A stretch of 64,000 nt of DNA. Source: Collybia mongolica (taxonomy: Eukaryota > Basidiomycota > Agaricomycetes > Agaricales > Clitocybaceae). Both the position numbers and the translations under genes were made by a program. Each line of letters begins with the position of its first letter. Within the stretch, counting starts at the first letter, position 1. The DNA is taken from the NCBI GenBank assembly GCA_013420905.1, contig JAAXNY010000001.1, forward strand, positions 5,022,001 through 5,086,000, read 5' to 3'. Below are positions 37,628-49,800 of the stretch, one piece after another. Below the pieces are notes generated by a model. It was given only the letters and a program-made list of their open reading frames with translations. It made no database searches and was not told the origin of the DNA.

Positions 37628-39183
37628 GGCCTGCAATTGAGATTTTGGGGGAGTAATGACGAAAGTTGGTGTGAGGGTGGCTTTTGGGCTATCTGGATTT
37701 ATAAGATCTAATCAGTCGACTTGGGAACATGTCGGGCCGACGAGCCGTTCCTATCAGTGATTCAACCGGACTTCGGCTCCTGTTCTGGCCCCTGTTCTGG
37801 CCTTTCCTCTTCCTTCAACGTCGACTTCCCTTCTGGTTTCATCTTTCGCAGAACGATGTGGATGTCCAGAGCCCAGTATCAATCGCATTCAGGCGCTCCA
37901 GGCTCCCCCAAGGACAGGTACGGGACACCTGCAGGATTATCACAGGCACATCTTAAGGATCATATCCGTCTTTCGGCGAGCTGTGTCTCAAGCCGCGAGC
38001 CTCCTGTAGTAGTGGAATCCACACCATTCTGGAGATTTCCATGTTTCTACTATAATCAAGGCAGCGTTGATATCGTGTGGGTTCAAATTGCTGAAGTCGA
38101 CCTTCCAAACGGTAATCGTGATACAACAGTGGAGAGACCCCAAGTTCAAAACTACAATTCAGCATTACCTGACCTGTAAGGACACTCAACAGCTTCACGG
38201 TTTTGACAAGCGTTGGCGGTTTCCATGTCATTACTCTCAACTACGCAAACTTCTAGTTGCACCCAAACTTACCCGACCATCATCCGCATTGTCCCATTGA
38301 CGTGTTTCGTTGCTGAGCGCTGATGTAGACGATGTGGGCAATGGGGATCCATCATACTTAGCAGAAAATATACTACGACAGATCCGATGTAAATCAGCCT
38401 CACTTTCAGCGGTACGGGCATACTGTCCGAATGTCGAACGTCGCTGCCAAGGGACCTCGATTTGATCCGCCTGCAACTAGAACTGTTCTCCGACGTTTCA
38501 GAATGAAATTTCGTCAAAAAATCTAGGGCCTCCTTCGATGGCTGTTCCGGCTGTTGCACGACCATTGGGTCATTGGCCAATTACCAAGCGGGCGACTTCC
38601 GTCGGCCACTATGTCGTTGTCTCGGTGTACCTTTGTCACGGAGTTCCGCTTCTTGGGAATGAAGATGGATATCGGGACCGCCTGAGGGACATGCCTGCAC
38701 GCTCGTATGATTTACGTTTCGCAGTACATTCAACAGTGTTGTACCCTACTCAATTTCCATTCTTGTCAGCGCGCCATGCGAGATATGGAAACTCCCGAGT
38801 AGTCTTTCTGTACATGGAAAATGACGGAACATCGACAGTTGGAAGTACCATAAAGTGCTTCATGAGGCATTACCCACGTTTCACATCATTCTTCATACCC
38901 CCTGTTCTAACACCCTTCATTCCCACCCCACTTCGTTGGTAGCCACAGCATTATCTGGAGCTACTGAAGCGTGTAGTTCCAACATGAACCCTCGCTTGAT
39001 TACGGGGGACCACTCGGCATTGCGATACGAGCGAATGCAACGAACTGCTTATTTTAAAACAGACGACCGCGAAAACGCATCCAGACTAAAACAGCTAGGA
39101 CGTAATTTTTTTTCCGCAGCTCCACAGCTCGCGGTCAGAACTATACCTCAACGGAGAATTTTCCACTCATGGTCTCAGGGAGA
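37628..39183. other. Intergenic region between GPI and P450 B
   Basis: Holds the GPI promoter. On the plus strand 37729-37956 reads MSGRRAVPIS... with a hydrophobic LLFWPLFWPFLFL stretch but no domain. A minus-strand candidate is listed separately. From 38600 to 39183 I see no gene. Confidence 0.45.
38238..38580 (-). CDS. Possible small gene, unknown
   Basis: The minus strand has an ATG-led frame (MANDPMVVQQPEQPSKEALDFLTKFHSETSE) and, overlapping in another frame, a protein-like stretch QADQIEVPWQRRSTFGQYARTAESEADLHRICRSIFSAKYDGSPLPTSS... (shown here as the idea only: polar, acidic, ending at a GTAAGT donor near 38283). No normal intron joins the frames. It may be a decayed gene or chance. 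Confidence 0.25.
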
Positions 39184-41386
39184 TCATGCCAACAAGTAGT
39201 CGATGACAGACGTCGCCCGGATTGCCTCTTCCATCATCTTTGACCTGGGCTTAAAAGAACATTTAAATGGGAGGGGCAAACTTTAAAAACGCATCAGCAT
39301 ATTTTCTAATATTTCAGGAAAACGAACGCACCAAACTAATTCGGACATATATTCTAGCGATGGCTCAATGACCTCACCATTCTCGTCAAGGGGCTTCGTA
39401 ATATTGAACGCGGCGATCAAGGAAGCCACGGAAATCCAAACCGCCGAATAAGCCATAAAGCGACCAGGGCATACTCTAAAAATCACCCTTAGTGCTTGCC
39501 GCTGCGATACGACAAAAGAAATAACGTACCGTCGTCCATATCCAAATGCGGCATGAGCTGGATCCCATACTGTAGGATCCAGCTTCCCGTCCTTCATAAA
39601 TCGGTCAGGGTTGAAGGTGAAAGGGTCTGGGTAAGTTTCTTCATTGTGGAGCATGGCCCTTTAGGTAACGAATATTTGGGATGCGGCGTGCTGTACCTTG
39701 GGACATGTGAAGACATACCAAGAATTGGGAATAATGACAGAGCCCGCTGGAATCCGATAGCCTTTATACTCATCTTCGGCGTTGGCGAGATGCGGGATTG
39801 CTGTGGGTTTAAATCAGAACAAATTGCCGTGTCTCTAACGAGACAAATACCAATGGGTGCTACATCTCTCCACCTTAAAGTTTCCTTCGTGATGGCAGTG
39901 ATATAAGGTAATGACTTTTCGTCGTAGAAGCTAGGGAGTTGACCGTGTCCAATGACCGTATCGATCTCTTGCTGTGCCTTTTTCAATACCTCAGGGTGTG
40001 TCATTAAACCAAGGACGCATGACGAAATAGCAGACACGGTCTATGATTTTATCAACTGTCAGTCCTTCCCGTTTTAAGGTATTCGTGACATACGGTATCC
40101 GACCCCCCTGTCATGAAAAGTGAGCTTTACTTCGACGACAGTTGTGGCTAGACCGACCAGTATACATTGCCCCGGCTGTGTTTTTTATCATAAGCTCTTG
40201 GTCTGCTAAATCGCCACCTTCGTCCATATTTTCTAAGCTCGACGAGGTAAACGATGGAGTCGCATTGCCTTTCTCCTGAATCAACGCTCATATTAAAGAC
40301 AAAGCATCACAGAGGCTAAGAAAATCTCACGATGTTGCGCTTTGTAACATCAAAAGGTACCTCCACCATCGCCCGCGCCAATATTCGCCACTCCTTAGCC
40401 TTACGCTTGAAACCGGCAAAGGGAATCCAACTGGGTACCGACTTGAGAAATGGGAACATGTCGACGAGAAAAGTTCCAGGGATCGCAGCAACAAGGAGAG
40501 GCTTAATGGCTTCTTCCGCACACTTGATATACGGATCGTCCTTCGGAAGTACCTCGATTCCGTATGCGATTGACATGATGGTCTCTCCCGCCATGCTGGA
40601 CGGTGTTAGAACACAACAAGTCTAGGTTCATCCTGCCTACTGTCTGAGATGTTCCATGAAACCATCAACACCTGGGTCATTTAAAAGGCACCGAAGGAGA
40701 TTATGGGTAGCCTTGAGCTCGTGAGGGCGGAACTTCAATGCAGCAGCGGGATGGAAATTTTGGTGCATCAATTGGCGGTGACGGCGCCTACAGCACAAAG
40801 GAATTCATGACTGAAAGATGGTATCACATCAGAGTCTTACCAGCGATTACCTAGCAGAAAAGGATTCAGCAAAGCAAATCGACAAGGAAAGTAGTGACTT
40901 GATTTACCGTACGCCATGAATGTGAGCATCCAGTCCCATCCCATCAACTCATTGATCATCGGGAGCCTAGCTCTGCACGACCGTTGGTATACATCCCAAA
41001 AAGTCCGATAGATGACATACCTTCCGGAATATTGTGATGACCTCTTCTCGAAAAGCTCTGTCACGGCCTCGAAGGTGTCGAGGACGATCAGAGACGCTCT
41101 ACCGACCTTGAGATGTATGATATCGGAATCTGGTGGGAAACTAGGTCTTAGGCTACCTTATGTGAACTATATATCTGAATATCGTACCGAACTCCTTGCA
41201 CCATTTGTGATACGTCTCCCATTCGAGGCTTGTCGGCATATCAAGAAGATTACCAATCAACGGTAATTTCTTGGGTCCTGGCGGAAGAGGCAGATCCTGC
41301 ATTGTATGATTCTTGACAACCTTTACATAGATGTAAAGAGTAGCGATAAAAAAGGACGCTGCCGCGAGAAGACCTGGTTGAGACAT
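39184..41386 (-). CDS. Cytochrome P450 monooxygenase (copy B)
   Basis: This is the paralog of the P450 at 12765, with the same intron positions. It begins MSQPGLLAAASFFIATLYIY (membrane anchor) and the hinge PPGPKKLPLIGNLL, then WRRHRQLMHQNFHP, the I-helix GGSDTT, KETLRW (ExxR), NPDRFMKD, and the haem loop FGYGRR joined by an intron to VCPGRF, with the cysteine present. The 10-nt (40841-40850) and 14-nt (40094-40107) micro-exons match copy A in length and position. The last exon ends near IRATSV, a few residues longer than copy A. A run TATATATAT lies about 45 bases upstream of the start (near 41430-41440) and may serve as a TATA element. The substrate is unknown. Confidence 0.92.
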
Positions 41387-43739
41387 TGAGATAAAGATAA
41401 AACTCGAAGAATGTCTGAGTAGCACCTCATATATATATTCACTGTCCTTCTCGATGTGATTATAACCTAGGAAGTCGGTCTAATTATATGTCCTGCCGTG
41501 AGGTTCTGGTGGTGTGAGAATATCTCCCGGAAGCTATTGGAGACCTTGAGAGTAACAGTAAATCTTGAGCGGGGAAGAGCCCTGGGTGCCACATAAACGA
41601 GTCTGGGTGTTGTGTTTATCGATGTAATTCTTTCTTGGATAATCCGCCAAAGCAAAGTATTTTGTGTGTTAACACATGAGTTGTTGAAATAATAACCCTA
41701 AAAAATGACAAGTTCTCCCAACCAAGATGGAAAAAAAAACAAGTCGTTTCTGAGCTCCTGCGTGTGGTAGCAGATAACAACGAACGTTAGTAGGGTTCTG
41801 CGCGCGCAGGTAAAGCTGGTTGCACGTGTTTCCCGCGAGTGCTTCGGTAACCGGGGGAGCTTCTCCGGGATTCTCAAAAAGGCTGTTTTCTAACGCGGTC
41901 AGTTTAATAATAACTCATGTGTATGTTGGGCCATGCGGGATAACATAGTTCTTCGTGGTACCAGCCCGGGTTCGGATTACACCTCCGGAAAATATACCGC
42001 GGTGTTTTGGCAGCGTTTAATTTCTATACAAGAAATGAGCATTTGTAAATTCTGCGTGAATCAAGGGATGTGTGGATACTCAATGACGGTGGACAATCAG
42101 AAAATTCAGAGACAGAGTACCAAATTTCTCGATGCTCGCAGGAAGGCCTCGATGAGAAACAGATACCTTATTGAATGACTGCCGGCCCTTGGCCGACCCG
42201 TCATACAACTGCGACCTCTTGTCGACGAATTGCATCGTGGGAGCCTGTAGATAAACAACCAAAACTCCGCGATCATGAAAATTCAAAAATTCAATCGATG
42301 AGTTCTATCGTATCCTAACCACGAGATAAGATAGTTCAGGCAGAAGTGAAGCCGAAGATCTAGGTTGAAGCAAGGGGCTCGACAGACACTGGAAAACTCG
42401 AAATGCTGGGACAAACAGACTTCGCCATTCTCAATGGAAGTTTCAGACTCAGCGGGATATTGCCGGTATGTCAATGCCAAACGTCACAAAAAGTTTCGTA
42501 CTGCCAATTCGCTTGGTTGGAATTCGACCCGGCTCTCTAAACCCTCACACTACCATTACAACGACCTTTTATGTATCCCTAAAACTTCGCTTTCCACGTT
42601 AATGTTCACCACCGGGGATTGAACGGTCATGTGATGAGGCCAGAAACTCAGCGCATGGCAATGGTTGATGACTATGAAGATTCGAGCGACCTGGACGAGC
42701 GGCCCAGAGCCTCCAACTGCACCTGAGAGGGTCTATATTCCCTTCTCCTGTCACATCCTCATCTGCTTCCTTTTTTTCCCGAACCTTGTGGGCATAATCG
42801 TTGTCAATCAAGACAAACACTTACGCGACCAACTGTTGAAGTTGTGCCCATTACTTTCACAGAGCACAGTGTCTTAGTTGGAGCAGGCTCCCAAAAGAAT
42901 AAAGACGTAGCTCCTACGAGTTTTGCCGATGAGTATTTTTGGGCTAAAAGGTCTACTTACTCTCAACATTCGTTGCTCCATGACCACTGACGTTGTATGG
43001 TTAGCGGGCGAGTTTGGGGTGCTGGGAATGAATCCCACGGTAAAGGTTTTTCCATGCATTGGTGCTCTCTCCATTTACTGTTGCTCTTCCCAGGTCAGAC
43101 GGGTGCGTGAGCCCAATAGGCCTGTGGGGCGTGAAACTGTTCCCAGCTCGCATGTCTGAAGCTTCCCCGCGCGGTGTTTCGCATCCCAGGGTATTCGTGT
43201 GGATTGAAGATCCAATGCAGGTGATTGGAGTCCTTACTGTAACAAGTTTAACGCTGTTTAGACTTTCACTTTCTCAGTTGGCCTAGCTTCTTCGAAAAGC
43301 TCTCCAAACAAGTGGGGTATGAAACATACTCCACTAAAACTGCCTCCCCGTGATCATTGTGTAGACTTCCATGCCCGCTTGAAGGTCTCCGAGTGCGTCT
43401 ACCCCGTCTGTGGAACTAGACATCGCGAGAACCACGAGTTTCATCGCTGGTTTTGCAAGGGTAAATTTTGCAGCGTTTTGCCAGGCTTTCCAAACGCTCT
43501 ATCAACATGAAACCCATGTTTGCCTGCTCCATACTCCACGCCAAGACGAAGGGTATATTACTCACGATATGAACTCATGGTTATTGGGCACCAAACTTCG
43601 TTGCTATAAATAGCACTGATACGTGAGATTCAGCGATACGCATATGTCCAGAAGTCGGATTGACAGTCGGTTCTACCCACACCATATAAACTGCTGCAAA
43701 ACAAGACGAGTACTTACCCACTCGAAATCGATCTCCAAT
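41387..43739. other. 2.3-kb intergenic region; nothing recognised
   Basis: No ORF has a domain or splice-linked extension on either strand. The first part is the P450 B promoter and the last part the TauD-like gene promoter. Confidence 0.5.
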
Positions 43740-45187
43740 ATGTCTCTAACGACTACTGTTACAGAAGCCGCCCCTGCAGCTGAAAAATCAACGACCACTA
43801 ATAAAGATAAGGAGCCATACCGCTATGCCCATCTTATGCCATTCTTCACCAAAGAGAAATTACCGCCCTTGACGCCTTTTACCCATGTTGACGCGGGCTC
43901 TCGCGCTTTGAACCACCCAAATCCCAGATCTTTCCTCGACAAAGCCGAGGTTATTGAGTTGACGCCCAATTTCGGATCTGACATTAGGGGTGTCAATCTC
44001 GCTGCGTTAGATAGTGATGCAATGGATCAACTTGCGCTCGAGGTATGATTTAAATAATTCATATTATCTCATAACTCAAACCTGGGTTCCCTAGGTTGCC
44101 CGACGAGGTGTCGTAGTCTTCAGAGACCAGCAGGATTTCTTCGACAGGGGACCCGAGTTTTATACGAAATGGGGCCGCCACTTTGGGCGTCTGCATATTC
44201 ATCCGAGCTCGCCTCATCCGGAGGGCTACCCCGAGATTCATCTCGTTTATAAGTAAGTACAGAGGATCTCGCTAGACGAGTTCGAGTCTTATTTGACTCA
44301 CAACCAGGGACGCCAACTCGAAGTTCAGTTCTGAGACGATAACGTCAACTGTTTGGCACGCTGGTCGGTTTTTTTTTCGTTGTCTACTTCGAACTTGCTA
44401 ACCGTCGAGTAGATTTCTCGTTCGAGCTACAGCCACCCGGGCTGACCACCTTCTTCCTCCTCTCACAACCCAAGACCGGAGGAGATACACTCTACTCATC
44501 TCAGGTGTTGAATCTCAAGAAGTTGTCTCCTACATTTGTTGCATTCCTTCGTACCCTTAAAGCCGAGCACACTGGAATTGGTACCCTTCGTGCCAGTCGT
44601 GGAGGCGCGTTCGAACGTAGGGAGCCGATCGAAACCATTCACCCTGTTGTGAGGAGGCACCCTGTGACGGGGGAAGAGGCGTTATACGTCAATAAACAGT
44701 TTACCAAACGGATTGTTGGCCTGAAGCGTGAAGAGTCGGGTTCGTATCTAACCGATTGCTACGTAAATGGCATCGAGAACTAACGATAACATGGAATAGA
44801 GAATATCCTGAATTTCCTATACGATCACATCGCGAAGGCAGGTGATAACCAGGCGCGCATCAAGTGGTCTCCTTACTCCGTAGGTGTAAACCTATGATCA
44901 CTTAACTTTGTCTCATGTACTCTTTGTATCTTAGATGGTTCTTTGGGATAACCGCGTAAGCATAATCTTCCTTTGTCCTTTTCCCCCCCTCCTAACCACC
45001 CAAATCGCGACAGATCACGGCTCATGTGCGTATATCCTTTCCGATCATGAATGGCCAATATTGATTTCCCCAACAGTCTGCTATCGCCGACTACGGTCAC
45101 CTGGGGGCAGTCCGCCACGGGGCACGAATTACTCCTCAGGCTGAGAGACCTATCCCAGCACTCGAGAGCCTCGTTCTTGATGACTGA
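43740..45187 (+). CDS. TauD/TfdA-type Fe(II)/2-oxoglutarate dioxygenase
   Basis: Eight exons (43740-44042, 44095-44252, 44308-44363, 44413-44739, 44800-44879, 44935-44955, 45014-45025 and 45077-45187) give 355 residues. The iron ligands are visible: His and Asp in TVWHAD, spliced across the third intron, and the distal His in MVLWDNRITAHSA, where ITAH is the 12-nt exon 7. The conserved ARRGVVVFRDQ and FFLLSQPKTGGDTLYSS segments also fit the TauD fold (PF02668). Fungal relatives cleave sulfonates such as taurine, or related substrates, using O2 and 2-oxoglutarate; the exact substrate is inferred only at family level. The donor after exon 4 (GTTCGT) is unusual. There is no targeting signal, so it is probably cytosolic. 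Confidence 0.93.
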
Positions 45188-45589
45188 GTAGAAATTAGTG
45201 TCAAACGAAGTAATATATCTTGTTTTTCTTATTACGCCACAAACAAGCAATATATATATATGGCACATAGCTGGCCTATCACCTTGTTCACAGAAGTGAC
45301 AGAACAAAACAAGCATACCACCAAAACGAACGTTTTTAATGTGGAAGTCGCACATGCAGTGTCCATGTACATATTATTTAATCAGCATGAACGTTTCAAT
45401 GCCTCCGACGAATCCGGCATATCCTGTATCCAGACTAGGAGCTTTCGCACACAGCAGGATAAAGGAATTTTTTAAATAACGGGCTCATCTCTCGGACCTT
45501 TCCGGCTGTGTAACTTGTATTGCTTGCTTTCATCGACTTCATCACTAAATGTCCACCATCACTGGTTCACTGAGCCCGTTCACCCCCAT
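45188..45589. other. Intergenic region after the dioxygenase; nothing recognised
   Basis: Presumed 3' flank. A TATATATATA run at about 45249 has no gene attached. Confidence 0.5.
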
Positions 45590-47686
45590 AAACTTCATTG
45601 ATTTGATTTAGAATCACTGAGTTCCTACTACTCTGTAAAAGCAACGGTCAAAAGCTGATAATGCGTAAAATCCCGTAGGTTAATCAGTTTCGGAGAACGG
45701 GCTTTCCTGCTCCGCTATTAACTATCTATCCTCTACCCAGACAACGCACTGCACCAGTAATTCTGGCCAGATTTATCGGACGACAGGATGAGTTCAGGAA
45801 AGATAAGCGGAAGGCCAGCCAGATGAGTCATAAAACCACTCTCCTTAAAGCCAACAATGACGGAGCCACACATTGCCACCAGCGATGATCCATTAGCAAC
45901 TTCCCAATGGCGGAATCGCTTATCGTCATGAATCACTTATCAGGTTTTAGCAACGGTTATGATCGCAGTGCTCAACCAGCAAGGCAGCCCCGCTATTGCT
46001 GTCACACGGCACTTCAAAATATCCCTCTGGTCTATCAGGGCCGACACCACTTTGGTCCCTGTAGGATCTGCCAACCGTACCTGCGCCTGCATCCATCACA
46101 CATAGTTTGTTTCACACACGTGTTTGTGGGAGGGAGACTGACGCGTGCACTCCAACCAACATACCGACTAATTTCACCCACCAACGTGACCGCAATAGAT
46201 GATCATGCGAGGGACTTCAAGTGGAGATATCAAATGCCCGTTCTCACACCCCATTTCCCACTGACGTAGGCCTTAAGCTTTTTGTTCCAGTTTCGACCGT
46301 CCAACTGTAATGGTCTATGTCTTGGACCCGTGTCGCCGAGTATCAACAGTAGCGCTCAGTGCCGCGTTGGGGTAGTTGCGGTGGGATTTAGGACATAGTG
46401 GGGAAGATCAAGTCAAGAGTGAGTTCGAATGCTCAGCGTTTGTTGTTATCAATAGCCAGAGCAAAAAAGGACTATCACGAAACATATAATATTATTTATT
46501 ACATGTTCTCTATGCTTATTCGGCTCATAGGCAGTGCGGGAGCAAAGAATGACCTTACGGTAACTGGTGGCAGGTGGGGCGTTGATCAAGTTAAGACTGG
46601 TATGACTCGATGATATTTATGCGGGATCGTTGGCTTATGTGACATTCCACTGGCACGAGTTGGGCGCAAAAACCGGTTCCAATCTTACCTAGGGGTTCCT
46701 ACATATCTGTTACCTGCAGTTGCTGGATACGTCTATGTATTGTCTTTCCTCAACCGTTGTAGTCGGGCCTAAAGTAAGCCCGACGAATTTAAGTTCTGGT
46801 TTCCCATCTAGACTCCCACTCCTTGCATCACACGCTGTCACATCGACAATCCGCATTTACCACTTAATTATCATGTTTTCGGCGTGAGTTGGGGCGCATT
46901 ATTTCGTTTTCTATTGTTAATACCAACAACTCATTACTTGGGCCCCCAACAGCACATCAAAAGACGCACCCCGCCCGATCACGGCACAAGCCTGAGTAGT
47001 ACCTTCTGTCCACCCGTTATTCTAATCCTTATAGTGCCCGATACTTACAGGCATAAGGCCGACGGGTTTGAAATCGGGATGGTCTGCTCACACGTGGTCC
47101 TGCAACTGATAGAGGGCTAATCACGGAACACACCCAAATACAAGTACAACTAAGTTCGCGACGCACACTATGTTGGACTTCGGGGCAAGGTCTCATTTCT
47201 TCGGGTTCGAAAAAAATTACAATCTATTTTTGAGTGAAGTACAATACCCGGCAGTGACAGGCTCATCCCATATACCCTTTAGCCGTCCTCTGCAATCAAG
47301 ATCCCCAATGCGCATGAGAAAAATAAATCCCAAGTGTCAATTCGAATGCTCAGCCCTTAGCTTGATGTCATAGGAAAAGAAGGTGGCGAACACTAACAGG
47401 GATCTCGTAGAAGCAATAAAGCCATTAAAGGCGCGTTCTTTCCAGTATTTCGGCTCTGTGGAGACGAGAAGATAAATATAGACTGTCTGGTGCATTGATC
47501 GAGTGGCGCACACTTCAAAACCAAACGGCAAATAACCAGTTGACAGCATTCCCTGTTTGTCCCGTTTCCCAGTCCTCCTGTTGAGCCTTTCGTTTCAACA
47601 CCTGATATGCACCAGACACCCCAGGGGGTAATTACATACATTATTTTGTGCTCTACTGTCATTAATTATATATGGTCCAGTATGCG
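45590..47686. repeat. Duplicated block P3 (inverted), upstream of DUF6535-HEAT gene C
   Basis: On the minus strand this block matches P2 from its far end (AATCACTGAGTTCC near 45612) to the DUF6535 start. It lacks all three P1 transposons. Landmarks include AACACTAACAGGGATCTCGT near 47388, the inverse of the hAT target region. Some internal P2 parts, such as the DUF6535 scrap, are missing or unrecognisable. No gene seen. Confidence 0.75.
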
Positions 47687-48078
47687 ATGAATCAAGACAA
47701 TGCGGAGAAAGCTTATGACCACCCAAGTGAATATTCTAGCACTCCATGTAACCCTGGAGAAGGCAGTCCTGGGCCTAAGGGCAAGGCAAGGGATGGCGAT
47801 GCGACTGTTGAAACAAAGGAAATGAAGACGGATCCCCTCAATCACAGGCCCGATGCGAAGATCTGGTCGCTCTATCTCACGGAGGCCGAAGAGAAGGCTA
47901 CACAACGAGTAGAATTATGGAAAACGAGCCTTGAATCTCTCCTCATATTTGTGAGTTATAATATCCCGATATTCGAGAAGATGTCAACATGCTTTGTAGG
48001 CCGGTCTGTTTGCCGGAGTTGTAGCCTCTTTCGTCATTGACAGCAGACAGGATCTTCAGCCAAATCCCGAGCAAGTCC
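47687..48078 (+). pseudogene. DUF6535-HEAT gene C, 5' part, cut by KDZ insertion
   Basis: Exon 1 (47687-47950) begins MNQDNAEKAYDHPSE and contains the conserved PDAKIWSLYLTEAEEKA. The intron GTGAGT...GTAG (47951-47999) leads to exon 2, which reads AGLFAGVVASFVID and QPNPEQV before the transposon begins at 48079. The last eight bases (GCAAGTCC) are the target-site duplication. The gene resumes at 58690. An ATG five codons upstream (47672) is also possible. Confidence 0.9.
48071..48078. repeat. 8-bp target-site duplication, left, of KDZ element
   Basis: GCAAGTCC, identical to 58682-58689. Gene B has the single uninterrupted copy (inverse of GGACTTGC near 26618-26625). Confidence 0.97.
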
Positions 48079-48355
48079 AGGTAGGTAAGCTACAATGTAA
48101 CGTACCATACGGTCCAGCGGGCGTATACAATGTAGTGTATGGTACGGTCCGCGGACGCTACATTGTCCGCTACAATAGAAATATGTAACTACATGTAATC
48201 GTACCATGCGGTTCTGGCGGACCACGCACGGCCCCAACGGATAGATATGTATTTCCGCGTGGCCGTACGGTATTCATATTCGGCATGGACTACATGTAGT
48301 CCTCGGCCATGCGGCAATGATAGTGGGCCACACACGGCCCCATCCGTGTGGCCAT
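48079..48355 (+). repeat. Left terminal inverted repeat of KDZ element
   Basis: Matches the inverse of about 58402-58681, from GTAAGCTACAATGTAACG through CCCATCCGTGTGGCC. It is dense in short palindromes such as CTACATGTAG and CCGTACGG, and contains TCGGCCA. Confidence 0.9.
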
Positions 48356-48840
48356 ACAGCAATCATATTCGGCACAGACTACATATGAGTCCTCGGCCAT
48401 GCGGCAATGATAGTGGGCCACACACGGCCCCATCTGTGTGGCCGTATGGCAATCATATTTGGCACAGACTGCATATGAGTCCTCGGCCATGCAGCAATTC
48501 TAGCGGGCCACACATGGCCGAATCCGTGTGGCCGTACGGCAATCATATTCGGCACAGACTACATATGAGTCCTCGACCATGCGGCAATGATAGTGGGCCA
48601 CACACGGCCCCATCTGTGTGGCCGTATGGCAATCATATTCGGCACAGACTGCATATGAGTCCTCGGCCATGCAGCAATTCTAGCGGGCCACACATGGCCG
48701 AATCCGTGTGGCCGTACGGCAATCATATTCGGCACAGACTACATATGAGTCCTCGACCATGCGGCAATGATAGTGGGCCACCTACAGCCTATCCGAGTGG
48801 CCGTACGTCAATCATGTTTTGCACAGACTCAGCTTGTGAT
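48301..48840 (+). repeat. 90-bp subterminal tandem array (six units, 180-bp higher order)
   Basis: Units start at 48301, 48391, 48481, 48571, 48661 and 48751 with CCTCGGCCATGCGGCAATG or a near variant. Units 3 and 5 are nearly identical, and so are units 2 and 4, so a 180-bp pair is the newer duplicated unit. Each unit carries ACACACGGCCCCAT, GTGGCCGTAYGGCAATCAT and GGCACAGACTRCATATGAGT. Because 90 is divisible by three, long ORFs run through both strands, but these are not genes. The outer unit overlaps the TIR. Likely transposase-binding DNA. Confidence 0.9.
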
Positions 48841-49016
48841 GATTAGCTTTGCAGTCTGAAATTGGTGCCGAAGTTCGGCCACAATGGAACAGACCCTCGG
48901 CACATGACTGTTGGCCTTGGAGCATACAATTGAGGTGAAAATTTGACCACAGTATATAATATAATAAATCATAGGTGCAATTTAGTAGTTACAATTACTG
49001 TGCATATACAACAGGT
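48841..49016. other. Spacer between tandem array and first element gene
   Basis: 48840-48920 (TGCAGTCTGAAATTGGTGCC...) is the block duplicated in both arms of the 3.5-kb fold-back element at 3136-3215 and its inverse. Nothing else recognised. Confidence 0.7.
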
Positions 49017-49611
49017 TCAGCTATGGGAGGCCTCTTGATCATTTTTGCTATCCACTGAGTTCCGGTATGCAATGGCTTGGGAAATGTCATCCCGGATAGC
49101 ATTGAGTGCCTTGTAGGTAATGTCCTGTGCCTTTAACTTCTCTACTTCAGCCAGGTAGAGGCGATGGGCAGCATCTTTGTAGCTGATACCCAATTGCTGT
49201 TGCATGGACAAAGCCTCAGCATGTAGAGAGACCATTTCTCTGTCTGTAAGGCTCTGATTTTGCATGAAACAGAATGAAATTGTAGATATATTGAGAAGGC
49301 TTACTGGATCTATGGGTACCATCACAGTCCCCTCGGCCACCATGCTGCCATACACTCCAGATGGATTGAATGGCTGTGTTAGTGGTGTAAATAATGTGTT
49401 ACAGTTCAGGTTAGGTTAGAAGGTGACTCACACCTCTGCTGGATGCAAGATCCAGGCCTTGTTGGACTTTCTTTGCTGCTAGGGCATGCTTTGTGGCCGG
49501 CAGCAGGTACTTTGGGATGATGACTGATTTACCATCAATCATATAAGTTGGTATAATGATGGGATTCCCATCTGCATTGGCTATGGTGGTATATCCAGAG
49601 GGTGTATTCAT
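49017..49611 (-). CDS. Small KDZ-element protein, unknown function
   Basis: Three exons (49432-49611, 49305-49373 and 49017-49253) encode 161 residues. The N-terminus is MNTPSGYTTIANADGNPIII, followed by IPKYLLPATKHALAAKK. The C-terminal half is a predicted alpha-helical, coiled-coil-like region (REMVSLHAEALSMQQQLG, HRLYLAEVEKLKAQD) ending in QEASHS. The second intron (49254-49304) is 51 nt and stop-free, so its retention would add 17 residues. It is transcribed away from the Zn2Cys6 gene, with about 190 bp between starts, which suggests a shared promoter. No known family was recognised; an accessory or regulatory role in transposition is only inferred from its position. Confidence 0.75.
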
Positions 49612-49800
49612 TCTGGATGCAAAGGAAGGGAGTCGATCGGATGATGGAGATCAGACGGCTGCAAGTAGAGAGGCCGAACGGGTCACGTGATACTTACGTA
49701 ATGTCTGTGTTTTTTAAAAACTTTTGATGCTTGCCGTTTATCTTCAACCGCCACAAGCTGCCGTTGTAATCCCTGCCGCCTCTCATCCATCAAACTCAGT
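49612..49800. promoter_or_regulatory. Putative divergent promoter inside KDZ element
   Basis: About 190 bp separate the start codons of two divergently oriented element genes (49611 minus, 49801 plus). No TATA box is obvious. Shared control is inferred from layout. Confidence 0.5.

Noticed and set aside
42510..42570. tRNA-like stretch on the minus strand (GGGTCGAATTCC, AATGGTAGTG)
   Set aside because: The T-loop lacks a base, the span that could pair is only about 56 nt and no proper cloverleaf forms.
47672..47686. Upstream ATG (MVQYA) as start of DUF6535 gene C
   Set aside because: Possible in genes B and C, but copy A lacks a base there; the MN start is shared by all three copies.
48301..48840. 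CRISPR-like regular repeat
   Set aside because: Units are contiguous 90-mers without variable spacers, in a eukaryotic transposon end.
48247..48846. Long ORF (199 codons) of 30-residue repeats MSPRPCGNDSG...
   Set aside because: It is the 90-bp subterminal array read in frame; the opposite strand is open too, and it overlaps the TIR. Period divisible by three explains it.
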